Notes under the pieces: model-generated
Database searches by the model: none
The model's input: the letters and a program-made list of their open reading frames with translations, nothing else
What the model was told of the DNA's origin: nothing
Part shown: piece after piece, positions 35,667 through 48,230 of the stretch
Numbering within the stretch: position 1 is the stretch's first letter
Layout of the letters: each line of letters opens with the position of its first letter
Assembly: GCA_030737835.1 (NCBI GenBank)
Contig: CM060849.1
Coordinates: forward strand, 1,612,001 to 1,676,000
Reading direction: 5' to 3'
Origin: Acorus gramineus
Lineage: Eukaryota > Streptophyta > Magnoliopsida > Acorales > Acoraceae
DNA length: 64,000 nt
Program-made: the position numbers and the translations under genes

Positions 35667-36794
35667 CGGCAGTGCGTTGAGGCGCGCGGGCAGGCCCGCG
35701 GTAGTGCGCCGGTGGTGCCGGGTGTGTGCGTGTGTGCGCATTCGTGCGTGCGGATGCGGGTGGCCGTGCGTGCGGCTGCCCGGGGGTTCGGGAGTGAGTT
35801 GGGGTGCTCGGACTCGCGTGCGTACAGGCCGTATGTACGCTTGTCCGAGTGTTGGGTATTTTAGTGTATTTTTAGAGGATTTTTTTTTAGTATTTTTGTG
35901 GTATTCTTGTGTGTTTTACTCACCTAGTTGGTTACCCTGTCTTGCAGATTTTGACGGACGGTCGCGCGACGACCCGGATTCCGGTGAGTGGGACGATCCA
36001 ACCCAGTAGGGAGGCGCTACATGCACTTAGGCGTGTACCGTCCTCCCCTGGGGCACCATAGTAAATATTAACCTGTTTCATATGAAAACTGTGTAAGCAT
36101 GGTAATCTGTAGTATGCATGCCACCCTAGATTTGTATGCTAGGAACTTATACCCTTAGGGCCCGTATAAGAATCATGCACCCTGTTATCATGTTTCCATG
36201 CTAGGAAAGCCCCGACCGATGCATGTTCCTATTTAGTTTAATTTATTTAAATAAAATGCGAGCATGTGATTATTAGCCTGTTTTAACGAATATCATAGGG
36301 GAGGGGCCTCGCGAGGACAGCGGTGAGACCCGGGCTAGGGTACTCCGTGTTCCTTGTTTGGTTGTCGGGATGTCCTATATCGGGACCTCACGCTGCCCTC
36401 CCAAGGATTCTTTCCCCGTTAATATTCCAACCCTGTTATAACTATTATGCATGTTCCCCGCATCTTGGTTATGCGCCTCGAAGGAATTCTGAGGAATTCA
36501 GGACATCAGAGTTGTTAGGATGTGTTGTCTGCGGATCCGAGTGGATCATATGCGATGGATAGGCTGTTCTGTTCCCTTCGTTGGATCCGTGTAGAGACTA
36601 CCCCGGCGTTGGAAAGGTCGTCCCGTGCAGGGGCTCCCATCAGTAGGCGCCTCCTGATTTGGTAGAAGGACTGTGCTGAATGTGGGAGTGGCCAAACGAC
36701 CTACGGAGTGGGGAGAGACTATCGGTGGACCAAGGGTGACCAACAGCCTAGTCAGTCCCAAGAGCCTAGGTCACCTATTGAGGGTGAGGGTGAG
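35667..36794 (+). mobile_element. LTR-A fragment, forward, both ends missing
   Basis: It starts within the CpG-rich block and stops inside a GGGTGAGGGTGAG module where a reversed LTR-A begins. Its first 90 bases resemble LTR-B (GGCAGTGCG..GGGCAGGC), and the rest is clearly LTR-A, including the 36 nt segment at 35948-35983. Junction at about 35750. Confidence 0.8.
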
Positions 36795-38396
36795 TGTCAC
36801 GCCCCAGGGTGGCCGTCCCCGGGACGCGGCAAGTGAATATAAAATATCAGAATCTACACAGGAGGTCAATAATATATCATACACAAACAACCAGAAGGAC
36901 ACACAGATAACAAAGGGACTGACATGATATATACACCAAATGCGGAAGCAAAAGACTGAATCTGTAAATAAACATTCTACAGACTCGATACTAATCATCT
37001 GTCCTGTGAGAAGCAATATACACAAATACAACTGAATATATACAAACGCGTGCCAAGCACGGAAATAAAATACATACAGTCAAGAAAGGATGCTGATAGC
37101 CTCTGGCACTCGCGGAACGTAGCGCTGCTCCGCTACTGAAGGAATCCCTCCGAAAGCTCCAACTGCTGCTCCGGCTCCAGCTCAGGCTCAGTGGCAACTG
37201 GGAAAAACATATGCGAGGGGTGAGCCACACGCTCAGTGAACAGCACAACCCATGCATCACAGACAATATTGACCACTATCCAGATCTTAATAATCCACAA
37301 TCTCTTATTAACAACCACAAAATGGTAACAAATACTCAAACTAGTGGGTCGCTCAATCGCCAACCCACCACACCCTCACCCTCACCCTTCAATGGGTGAC
37401 ATAGGATTTTGGGACTGATAATCATCCAATCACAACACCAATGGGTCGCTCATCGCCAACCCACTACACCCTCACCCTCACCCTTCCACGGGTGAATAGG
37501 ATTGTGGGACTGACTAGGCTGTTGGTCACCCTTGGTCCACCGATAGTCTCTCCTCCACTCCGTAGGCCGCTGGGCTATCACCCCCACAACTTCAGCACAG
37601 TCCGTCACAAATATCGGGAGGCGCCTACTGATGGGAGCCCTTAGAAGGGACGGCCTTTCTAACGCTGGGGCAGCCTCTACCGGATCCAACGAAGGGGACA
37701 GAACAGCCTATCCATACGCATATGATCCACTCGGATCCGCCGACAACGCATCTCTACAATTCTAATGTCCTGAATTCCTCAAAATTCCTCCAGGGCGCAT
37801 AACCAAGATGCGGGGAACATACACAATAATTAGCAAGGGTGGAATATTACTGGGGGAAAGAAACTTGGGAGGGCAGCGTGAGTTCCCGATATAGGACACC
37901 CCGACAACCAAACAAGGAACACGGAGTACCCTAGCCCGGGTCTCACCGCTGTCCTCGCGAGGCCCCTCCCCTATAATATTCACTAAATATGCTAATAATC
38001 ATATAATATGGTATAACATTTCTTATAATATTATTGGGACAAGAAACCTTGGGAGGGCATCGTGAGTTCCCGATACAGGACACCCCGACAACCAAACAAG
38101 GAACACGGAGTACCCTAACCCGGGTCTCAGTGTTGACCTCGCAAGGCTCCTCCCTATAATATTATCTAAGGCATGCAATTTATCATACACTAGCATTTAA
38201 TTTAATAAATAAACTAGTAGGACGCATGCATAGGCCGAGGCTTCCTAGCATGAGAACCGGGGGACATGATGCATGGCTCATACAAATATCCTAGGGGTGC
38301 AAGTCCCTAACATGCAAAGTCTAGGGTAGCATGCATTCTACATTTAAATCATGCTCGCATGGAATACACATTACAATAGGTTAATATAAATCCATG
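36795..38396 (-). mobile_element. LTR-A fragment, reversed, with an internal tandem duplication
   Basis: It begins with a proper LTR end (TGTCACGCCCCAGGGTGG) at 36795 and stops at about 38396, where plus-strand integrase sequence starts. The conserved TGAGC..GCTCA hairpin string is present near 37220-37240. The half with the CpG block and LTR start is missing, so no target duplication can be checked. The preceding five bases are GTGAG. Confidence 0.85.
37858..38165. repeat. 183-bp tandem duplication inside an LTR-A fragment
   Basis: AAGAAAC(C)TTGGGAGGGC starts at 37858 and again at 38041. The two units share the string ending in CCCGGGTCTCA and CTCGC(A/G)AGG but differ at many sites, so the duplication is not recent. 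Not seen in other LTR-A copies in the window. Confidence 0.8.
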
Positions 38397-39046
38397 GTCG
38401 CAGCTACCATTCGAGCATTAAGATGGCACCGTATGAGGCTCTCTATGGTCGCAGCTATAGATCTCCCTTGTGTTGGGACGAGGTTGGAGAGCGTAAGCTT
38501 GAAGGGCCAGAGATTATCAAGCGGACCTCTGAGCAAGTCAGATTGATTCGGGAGTGCATCCGCACCACCCAGAGCCGTCAAAAGAGCTACGTTGATCATC
38601 GACGCCGTGACCTCACCTTTAAGGTTGGAGATCATGTGTTTCTGAAGGTGTCCCCACTTAAGGGCATCTTCCGTTTTGGCGTTCGAGGCAAGCTAAATCC
38701 TCAGTTCATCGGCCCATTTTTAGTGCTTGAGCGGATTGGGGAGGTGGCCTATAGGGTGGCCTTTCCCCCGCAGCTGTCGCACGCTCATGATGTTTTCCAT
38801 GTATCCCAGTTGAGGCAGTACGTCCATGATCCGTCGCACATCATTGCGCATGAGCCTCTCATTTTCGAGCCGGATTTGTCCTTCGTTGAGCAACCCATCG
38901 AGATCTTAGATCAGCGTGAGAAGAGGCTCTGTACCAAAACCGTGTCATTGGTCAAGGTGCATTGGCAGCATCGATCTGGTGCTGAGGCCACTTGGGAGCG
39001 AGAGGACGTCATGCGTGACTCTTATCCACATCTTTTCCCTTCTTAG
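38397..39046 (+). CDS. Integrase C-terminus with chromodomain-like tail, LTR-D element, 5'-truncated
   Basis: The frame is open from the junction at about 38397 to the stop at 39046, with no lesion; the first in-frame Met is at 38426 (38423 lies within the same frame). It has the end of the integrase core ([20 protein letters not shown]), a GDHVFLKVSPLKGIFRFG stretch, GPFLVLERIGEVAYRV, HDVFHVSQLRQYVHDPSH, and the tail HWQHRSGAEATWEREDVMRD. These match, block by block, the tail of the gag-pol at 21213-25765. Gag, protease, RT, RNase H and most of the integrase core are missing because LTR-A sequence is joined at 38396. The open frame over about 216 codons suggests a younger element than its neighbours. 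As a fragment it cannot be a working integrase. Confidence 0.9.
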
Positions 39047-39073
39047 TTTGTAATTTTGGGGATAAAATTTCCT

Positions 39074-39086
39074 AAGGAGGGGAGAA
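39074..39086 (+). other. Polypurine tract of the LTR-D element
   Basis: AAGGAGGGGAGAA, 28 nt after the integrase stop, directly before the LTR start TGTTAAGTTTG. Confidence 0.85.
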
Positions 39087-39443
39087 TGTTAAGTTTGTGT
39101 CATTTTGGAATTTATAATATGGGTGTTATTATTATTATTAATATTTTGGTGATTGTTCTCCCTAGTTGAATGATTTTATCAGTGTTTTCTTTGATTTGAT
39201 AACTGCCTCGGCGTAATTGGAAATGTTTATTTTTTTTTGGGTTTTCAGTTCCGATTGGTATCCGGATTTTCATTTGTTACTGGTTGGTGGTGGATTAGCT
39301 ATGGATAATTATAACCCTTTTGGTGTGATAGGGACACCTTGGGTGAGCTTAAGAAGTCTCACCTCCCATTGGTTGGTTTTCTTTTTTTTGGTAATTGGTT
39401 GGGTAGGATTAGCTTAAGTTCACCCCCTTATTACCTTAACCAC

Positions 39444-39451
39444 TATATAAA
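39444..39451 (+). promoter_or_regulatory. TATA box of LTR-D
   Basis: TATATAAA in the context CCACTATATAAACCC, followed by a T/C-rich stretch. This is the best match to a plant TATA box in the window. Transcription would start about 30 nt downstream. Confidence 0.65.
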
Positions 39452-40732
39452 CCCTTCTATAGGAACTTTATGTCATCTAAACCCTCATTTTCTACTACTC
39501 TTTCTCTCTCTTTTGTGGCTGTCTCAGCTGATCCTTGTTGAGAAGGTTTGGTAGGGGTGTTTGTGAAATCATTTTTTTTGGTGGATCATTGTTGGGGGAA
39601 ATGTGTGGGTTGTTCAGGTATGTTGAATAGCTTGTGTATGCTTGTATTAAGTTACTCTCCCTTCCTAACCCTTCCTTCCCATCTCTGTTTCCTCTGTTTT
39701 TGTGTTGATCAGCTATGGTTAGTTGTGCAGAAAGTGATTATGGTGATGAGAGACTTGTCTAATGCTTAAAGAGGTATGGCAGATCTCTGTCTTCTTGAAA
39801 TCCTTGTAATACTAGTACCTAGAGTCATATTCTGAGGTTCAGGTCTCCATGTTCCATGATCATGCTGATGTCTAGATTCTATGCATGAAATGTGGGGTTA
39901 AAATGTTATCTGTGTTGGAAGTTATGAGTCAATCTCTAAGGACTGTCCAGATTCGCGTGTGAAATGACCAGCTTCTGAAACTAATTTATTTCTAGAAGTT
40001 AGAAGCTTAATTAGACTCCGATGTCTTCATGGATTATGATCCTCACATGTGAATGAATGTGTGTAAATTATTTCAGAATATTTGGACATGTACATGGTGC
40101 TAGAGTTAAGAAAGTTCATGGATGTTTGGGGGTAGACGAGCCAGTTTTGGCATGTGTGAGTTTTTATGCTATTATGCATGCTGTGATCTATATCTGGAGT
40201 TGGTGCCTTGATGATATATGCTTGTTTATGTGTCAGGAGTTATCATATTCCATATGATGATGGATGTGCTATGTAGGATTAAATACCATGTTCTAGGATC
40301 ATTTGTACATATTTATTGATATGCTCCTTCGAGTTAGCTATAATTCTTGCCTCTACTTGTCCTTACACCCTGTTTGCACGTTTGGTGGGTGCTTAATTAC
40401 CTCATGCTCATAGTAATTACTTTATACCCTGTTTTTTTTAAGATAGATGGGTGTATGACTAGTTTATAAGGTCATAATTAACATTAGTAAGTGTGGAGTG
40501 TATCACCCCGACGTCATCGTGCGTTGAAGCTACCCAGCGTCGGAGCTACCCTGTGAGGTGCCTCCCCATGACTGGTACCGTCGTGGGCAGGCTGCCAGGG
40601 AGAGGGCTACCTGGGAGAGGGCTACCGGATGACGTGGAGTGATTGTGGAGTATTTGTTGACAACTTGTTGTGTATTCGTTTAAGTGTTGACTATGTAGTA
40701 TTATCTTCATTGTGTGGTGGTTGACTATTCAC

Positions 40733-40747
40733 TGAGCTTTTAGCTCA
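40733..40747 (+). other. Conserved hairpin in LTR-D
   Basis: TGAGC TTTTA GCTCA. The stem is identical to LTR-A and LTR-B, with a different loop, in an LTR otherwise clearly diverged from both. Confidence 0.6.
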
Positions 40748-41151
40748 TCCCTCGTTTTCCTTTGTTTCTCTCCAGTGGAGGCAGAACAGGTCACGAAGGC
40801 GGAGCTCCCATGAGGTGTTTCTTGGCTGCTTGTGTTACGTCCGTCTTTTGAGATTAGCGAGCGAGGTCATCAGCAGTCTTGTTGTTTTTGTATGTATTTC
40901 TTTTGGTGCATGGGCACATGATGTATGTATCCTCTTTGTTGATCAGACTTGGCTCACACAGGACAGTGATTGTATACCCTCTATCTGTAATGATATTTTT
41001 GGTTACAGACTTGCTTATATTATGCTTCTGCTTCCCAGTCTAGTCTTGCTCTACCAATCCTTATATGTGGTTATCTTGTTAGCCTCCTGTATGATATTCT
41101 GATATCACTATTATTGTTACAAACTGGGGACGGCCGCTCCGAGGTGTAACA

Positions 41152-43818
41152 AGACTGCTCTACACCCTTGGTCCACCGGTAGCCCTTTCTCCGGGCAGCC
41201 TCTACCTGGTATACTCCCACGATCACTACGTTATTGAATGCATCAGTAGTACCTACGGATGGGAGCCCTATGTCAGGACAACTTTTTTAACGCTGGGGAG
41301 TTCCTACACTGATCCAATGAAGGGGAGAACGATTTCACGCTCACAATATCATTCGTTAGCCCTCTCCCGGGTAGCCTCTACCTAGTATACCCCCATGATC
41401 AGTATATCTTGCCGCATGCATCGATAGTACCTACAAGTGGCGCCCCTCTGTCGGGACAGCTTAAACCCGGCCCGCTTCAATATGGACAACATTGGGAGGA
41501 AACACTCCATGTTCGTAAAGCGAACCCAATGGAAGAACAACTACTCTCGATAATCGCCTAACTTAATGCCAAAGCTACCGGTTTAACAAAACCGATACAA
41601 CAAATGAATTCTCCTGAATTCCATTCAAGTGCATCACACGGATGCAGGGGCGATTACATCGCTCGCACACTAACTAATGAGGCACATCCCAACGACGGGT
41701 CGTACCCACGCCTATTTCAGATAGGCCTAATTAGTTTTAACATGTGCGCATATATAACAGGAGAATCATATCATAGCTATGTGCATGAACCATATGCACG
41801 ATCATCTAACAATTGACTATAAGGGTAACCCCTAACATGGATTTACATCATAAACAACAAATCATACAACATGCATACAAGGTATGGCCCACTTAAACAT
41901 GCATACATGGCCATTAATCATATAAGCACACAAGGCATAACTTAAGCATGCGTTGGATATCACCAACTTAAAAGGGAAGGGTCAAGCGCGATCTCGCGCA
42001 CTAACAGGTGCATGCTAATATTCCAAACGAACCTGAGTCGAGTAGGAAATCGCATCTACTTACTCAGTTCGTGCAGAGGGAGAGGGCGAGAGAGAGATCA
42101 TCATCTCGTGAAGTTGGTCATAGCTTTGACCCATTAGCATGGGTGCAACAACTACACCACGCCCTCGAGTCTTATCGCAAGGGAATATTGGGCAGATGCC
42201 CATTATTAACCTAGACTTAATCATGCTGGATATTCCAATTAATATGGTGGGAGTAGTATTACAATACTACCTAAGGCATGCCCTATTCTATACATCCATA
42301 CACATTATAGAAATACATGCCCATACTAGAGGGGCGCATGCGATACAGTTATTCATACATTGATACAATACATGCAATATAAGCCTAGCATGAAAGATAT
42401 CTAACATATTATAGTTTAAGCATGGCCATACTACATATCTACACAAGTAGTATAGCTAGGGTGCCCCATCGATGCGCGACGCACGACTACGCACATCGAG
42501 CGCATCTCGAGGGGTTGGATCAAACAACTCACCGCAACCCGGGACCTCGCGCATCCCATCCAATGAGATCTGCAAAATAAGGGCATCAATTTGGTGAGTG
42601 ACATCACATTATGACACTTAGAAATTAATAAAAATGCCAAAGACTTAGATATGCACGCATACGAGCTCGCACGCATGCAAGCACACACGTACGCACGCAT
42701 GCCCAAGCCCCCCAGCACCTACCCAAGCCTTCAGGCAGCCCCGCGCATGCCCTTGCACGCGCATGCGCGCGCGCGCGCATTGGCGCCCTGCCGCATGCCC
42801 AGGCGCACCCAGACATGCTGCCCCGCACGCGCGCACGCTCGCGCGCACGACCTGCCTGCACCGCGTGCGTTGCCAGGCCCCGCGCGAACTTGCGCGCTCG
42901 CTCACCGCGCACCTGTGCGCCCGCGCGCAGGCGCACGCTCCCGCCTGCGCCCTTTTGCGCGCCAACGCGCGCGCGAGTAAACCCTTTAACCCCTCCCCCA
43001 CACTCCACACTCACCCTAAACCAACTACCTAGCATGCATGACTCCCCAACAACCCCTAAAGCCATGAAAAACCAAAGAAAAGAAGGGGGAGAGCTCACCA
43101 AGGGAGGGGGAATGTAAGGGGGTGATTCGGGGGCCCTCGATGCACCCGCGACCACCTCAACCACCACCACCACTACCACCACCTCCACAGCCTCTCCTCA
43201 GCCTTCTTTGGCTGAAAAACAGGGGGGGGGAAGACATGAGAGGGAGCTTGAGTGAAAAGAAACCACAACAACAACAACACACACAAACCTACCTTCTTGC
43301 ACTTCCTTCTTCACCTTCTCCTTCAATTGCTTCTTCCTCCTCCTTCTTCACACACAAAGAGGGGAAAAAGAGACCAAGAGAGGGAGAGAGAGAGGGCAAA
43401 AATGTCATTTTCAAGCCCAAATAGTGTCTAGGGGTGACCATAAGGGGGTGGTGAGGTTAGGGTTAGGCTCACCCTCACTCAACCACTCATTTTTGCTTTA
43501 TTGGGAAGCGTGCGGAGAAGCACCACACACTCGAAAATATCTCACCGACCGAAACCCAGTAACGGCCAAACCCAGATGTGATTCGGAACTGCATATTTTT
43601 CAAAATGTTATCGGAATTCGATGAAATTTTTATGGGTAGTACAAAACGGTACCAGGACCCATAATATGCAGTTAGATTTTCAATCAGAGTACTCCAACTC
43701 TCATAGGTGGTTAAAAGCCAAAATTTTAGCAACTCCGATCGAAAAAGAAAAAGGCCCTGAATGACCCAGATGTGACCAAGGCTTAATCGAAATGGCTCCA
43801 AATGACACAGGCATAACA
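41152..43818 (-). mobile_element. LTR-B, 3' LTR of an inverted non-autonomous element, left part missing
   Basis: It runs from the point hit by the LTR-D element to the LTR start in reverse (GACACAGGCATAACA). Next comes a reversed polypurine tract. The segment equivalent to the 39 nt piece is 42533-42569 (37 nt, two bases lost). The CpG-rich block is short (about 42660-42980). Confidence 0.9.
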
Positions 43819-44478
43819 TTCTCCCCCCCTTAGGAAATTTAGTCCTCGAAATTTAAGGAAACCCAAAGGGAAGACCGAATGTAGCAAGTATCACACATAG
43901 ACCTTTTGCTTCCAAGTGGTCTATGCACTAGACTGGCGCTACCGACACACTCTAATCAAAGGAATGGTCTTAGCATGGAGCCTCTTATCACGTTTGTCCT
44001 TGACCTCGATCCACTGCTCCACGAATGACAAATCCTACTCAAGGATGAGGCGGTCGAACGGAATGACATGAGCAAGATCGTGGACAAAACGCCTCAGCCA
44101 TGAGATAAGGACGACGTCGAGGGCATGAGCCAGCTGTGGGGGAAAGGCTAGATGACAAGCCACCTCCCCAATCCACTCAATGACGAGAAACGGTCCGATG
44201 AAGGGCCAACTCAGCTTGCCCCGAACGTCGAAACATAGGATGCCCTTAAACTGGGACACCTTCACGAAAACATGGTCGCCAAACCCAAAGGTAAGCTCCT
44301 GGCGACGATGACCTGCGTAGCCCTTCTATCGGTTCCAGGAGGTGCGGATGCACACACGAACCAACCTGGCCACCCCAATGTCAAATAAACAGCTCATGGC
44401 CCCTCCAACTGGAGATCTTCAACCATCCCAACATGAGGGAGGTCTAAAACTGCACTCGTAGAGTGCCTTTTACAGTAC
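43819..44478 (-). pseudogene. Internal region 3, integrase tail part, of the non-autonomous LTR-B element
   Basis: A polypurine tract (TAAGGGGGGGAGAA on the minus strand, 43819-43832) is followed by a decayed integrase tail. Recognisable pieces on the minus strand are FVEQWIEVKDK, VRGKLSWPFIGPFLVIEWIG and PPQLAHALDVV (44035-44265), with several stops. The same decayed sequence appears forward at about 61930-62571. It continues at 50510 after the nested solo LTR. Confidence 0.85.
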
Positions 44479-45089
44479 TGTCACGCCCCAGGGCGGCCGT
44501 CCCCGGGACGCGGCAAGTGTATATATGATATCAGCAGTTAATACAGGAAGTCAATAACACACTCTAACCACATCCAAAATGGCTACACAGACAACAAAGG
44601 GGCTGACATTATATATACACAAATAGCGGAAGCTAAAATACTGAATCTGTAATTCAAAGACATATTACAGACTCGATACATAATCAACTGTCTTGTGAGA
44701 GACAATATATACACGACATCCAAATATAATACAACCAAGTGCCCAAGCACAAAATACAATACATACAATCAAAAAGGGATGTTGATAGCCTCTAACACTC
44801 GCGGAATCTGGCGCTGCTCCGCTACTGCTGAAGTCCCTCGGGGAGCTCCTCCTGCTGATCCGACTCAGATAACACTGGAGAAAAATATATGCGAGGGGTG
44901 AGCCACACGCTCAGTGAATAGCACAACCCATGCATCACAATTTATATTAACCACAATTTATTATTCAATGCCTCAAAGTGGTGGGAACTACACAATCCAG
45001 TGGGTCGCTACATCGCCGACCCACCACACCCTCACCCTCACCCTCTAAATAGGTGACATGGTCTATTGGGAGTGACTAGGCTGTTAATC

Positions 45090-48000
45090 TGTTATATATG
45101 TGTCACTTTTAGCCTTATGGTAACCATTGGAGCAATCTGGCAGTTTTTGAGTTTTTTCGTTTTTCGATCGGAACCGCTAAAATTTTGGACTGTTAGCTAT
45201 CGTCCTGTGTTTGAGGACTCCGATTGAAAATCTAACTGCATATTATGTGTCCTGGTGCCATTTTAAGCCACTCACGAAAATTTCATCGAATTCCAGTAAC
45301 GTTTCAGAATTTCACAGTTCCGGGGCGTATCCGGGTTTTGACCGAGCGAGAAGTCATTGGGAGAGTTGACTCGGTCAAAGTGGGCCCATAGACTTGGTCA
45401 ATCCCTTTTGTTTTTATTTGTGGTTGGGTTGACCCAAGTCAAAACCCACTTAAACCTAATTAATCAAGCCTTAATCCTAGTTAACCCTAATCTAAGTGTG
45501 TTGACTTATTTAAGTGAATCTAAAAATTAGCCCCCCACTATTCATCATCTTCTCCATTTGATTTTCTCTCTCCCCCTCTCTTTTTCTTGGGTTTGAGCTA
45601 CCTAGAGTGCTTGAAACTCAAAACACAAAGAATAGAAAGGTTAGATCTCATCCCGATCTATCTACGGGTGGTCTCGGATTCGAGTTCCCACTTGTTTGAC
45701 CCCCTCTTACCCCCTCTTTTCTCCTCTGATTTCAGCCATTTCGAGGGCTGAGGAAGAGCTCGGTGGTGGAGGTCTTTGGGGAGGTGTTTCGGTGCACGAA
45801 GAGCTCCCGGTCCCCTTCCTTTCCTTCCCTTTCCTTGGGTAAGCTCTCTTTCCTTCCTTTTCTTGTTTAGATGCATGTTAGGAGGGTTTTTTTGGGTGTG
45901 TGGTGGCTGTTGGAGGCTGTTGGTGGTGGTTAGGGGCCATTGGTGGCCGGTTAGAGGAGGTAGGATGGCTCGGGCAGATGGTTGGCTGTCTCGGGCAGGA
46001 TGGCAGCACAGGCAGCGCAGCAGGCAGCGCAGAAGGCGGAGCAGGTGGCAGGGCGCGCGCGCGCGTGCGCGCGGGCGTGCGCTCGGGCGCTGGGCGATGG
46101 TCGCGGGTGCTGGGCGCTGGGTGCGGGTTCTAGACGCTGGGCGATGGTCGCAAGTGCTAGGCGCTGGTCGCGAGTGCTGGGCGCTGGGCGCCGTGCGCGG
46201 GTGTGCGCGTGGGGCGCTCGCAGAGGCGCGGTGCGTGCCGCGCGCAGGGGGCCGCGTACGAGTGCTGCGCGTAGGGCGCAGCGGGTGTGCGCGATGGGGC
46301 GAGCAGTGGTGCGCGCGGGGTGCGCGCGGGGCGAGGCGCTGGGCGCAGGGCATGCGAATGTGCGCGCTGGGCGAGCCGGTGGTGCGCACGGGTGGGGGGC
46401 GAGGCGAGGAGGCGCGAGGCGTGCGGGTGTGCGCGCGAGTCGCTGCGCTGGGGCGCAGTGGGCGCACGGTGCACCCGAGGGTCTTAGCGGAGTGTGCGGG
46501 CGTGCGAGCTGGGCTCGGCAGTGCGCTGGGCGCGCGGGCCGGGGCTTGGCTGTGCGCCTGGGGCGGGTGGCCGTGCGGGCGGCTGCCCGGGGGTTCGGGA
46601 GTGAGTCGGGATGCTCGGACTCGCGTGCGTACAGGCCGTATGTACGGTTGTCCGAGTGTGGGGTATTTTTAGTGTATTTTTGTGTATTTTTGTGGTATTT
46701 GTGTATTTTTACTCACCAAGTTGATTAACCTGTCTTGCAGATCTTGACGGACGGTCGCGCGACAACCCGGTCACCGGTGAGTGGGACAACCCAACCCAGT
46801 TGGGAGGCGCTATATGCACTTGGCGTATACCGTCCTCCTCTGGGGCACCGCAGTTAATATTAGCTTGTTAATTGTAATCCATGCAAGCATGATTAATGTG
46901 TAGAATGCATGCCACCCTAGACTTGTATGTTAGGGACTTGCACCCTTAGGATATGTGTAAGAGCCGTGCATCCTGTCACCTTGTTATCATGCTAGGAAAG
47001 CCTCGACCTATGCATGCGTCCTATTAGTTTGATTTATTAAATTAAATGTAGACTTATGATATCTTTAGCATGCCTTAGGGAATATTAAGGGGCCTTGCGA
47101 GGTAAACATTGAGACCCGGGCTAGGGTACTCCGTGTTCCTTGTTTGGTTGGCGGGATGTCCTATATCGGGACCTCAGGTTGCCCTCCCAAGGTTTATTTT
47201 CCCCATTATTTATCTTATATGTTCCCCGCATCTTGGTTATGCGCGCTGGAGGAATTCTGAAGAATTCAAGACATTAGAGTTGTTGAGATGTGTTGTCGGC
47301 GGATCCGAGTGGATCATATGCGCATGGATAGGCTGTTCTGTTCCCTTCATTGGATCCGTGTAGAGACTGCCCCGGCGTTAGAAGGGCTGTCCCGTGCAGG
47401 GGCTCCCATCAGTAGGCACCTCCTGATTTGGGACGGACTGTGCTGAATGTGGGGGTGGCCAAGCAGCCTACGGAGTGGGGAGAGACTATCGGTGGACCAA
47501 GGGTGACCAACAGCCTAGTCAGTCCAAATAGCCTATGTCACCTATTGAGGGGTGAGGGTGAGGGTGTGGTGGGCCGGCGATGTGGTGACCCACTGGATTG
47601 TGTAAGGATGATTATCAGCCTATTAAGTCCCAACATCCTTTGTCACCTATTGAGGGGTGAGGGTGAGGGTGAGGGTGTGGTGGTTCTGCGATGTAAAGAA
47701 CCCCCGGATTTGTGTTGTTTATGCCACTTTGAGGCTTTTGCTGATTAATTGTTGTTAATATGAACTGTGATGCATGGGTTGTGCTATTCACTGAGCGTGT
47801 GGCTCACCCCTCGCATAATATTTTTCTCCAGTGATTACCGAGGCGGACTTGAAGGAGGAGCTTCCCGAGCGACTGCACCAGTAGCGGAGTAGCGCCACGT
47901 CCCTCAAGTTTTAGAGGCCATCAGCATCCTTCCTTTTTATTGTATGTATATTTTCTGTGCTTGGGCACCCATTTTGGATTGTACTTGGATTATTGATGTA

Positions 48001-48230
48001 TATTGGCTCTCACAGGACATATGATTATGTATCGAGTTTGTAGTATGTTTTTGGATTACAGACTCAGTCTTTTAGCTTCCGCTATCTGTGTATATATCAT
48101 GTCAGCCTTGCTTTTATCTGAGTTGTCATTTTAGTTGTTGTTTAGAGTATTTTATTGATCTCCTGTATAGACTGCTGATATCATGTATACACTTGCCGCG
48201 TCCTGGGGACGGCCGCCCTGGGGCGTGACA
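45090..48230 (+). mobile_element. Solo LTR-A, complete, nested in another LTR-A, TSD TAATC
   Basis: It starts TGTTATATATGTGTCAC and ends GGGGCGTGACA, 3141 bp. TAATC is duplicated at 45085-45089 and 48231-48235. The donor-like GGGTAAGC has its GT at 45839-45840, the 36 nt segment is 46741-46776, and the CpG-rich block about 46030-46640. The GGGTGAGGGTGAG module is doubled (about 47550 and 47655). It is the youngest event that can be ordered in this cluster. Confidence 0.95.

Larger units (their letters stand above)
39087..41151 (+). mobile_element. LTR-D, 3' LTR, complete
   Basis: It starts TGTTAAGTTTG after a polypurine tract and ends GAGGTGTAACA, 2065 bp. The next five bases, AGACT (41152-41156), lie inside a reversed LTR-B at a point where an intact LTR-B also reads TTAGACTGC, so the element probably entered LTR-B there; the matching left duplication is lost. 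It has a TATA box (39444-39451), the conserved hairpin (40733-40747), an acceptor-like TCTCTCCAG (about 40770), and the string GGCTCACACAGGACAGTGAT shared with A and B. It lacks the CpG-rich block of A, B and C. Confidence 0.92.

Noticed and set aside
36795-38396. Treating this reversed LTR-A as a complete solo LTR
   Set aside because: The half with the LTR start is missing and no second GTGAG follows, so only a fragment can be supported.
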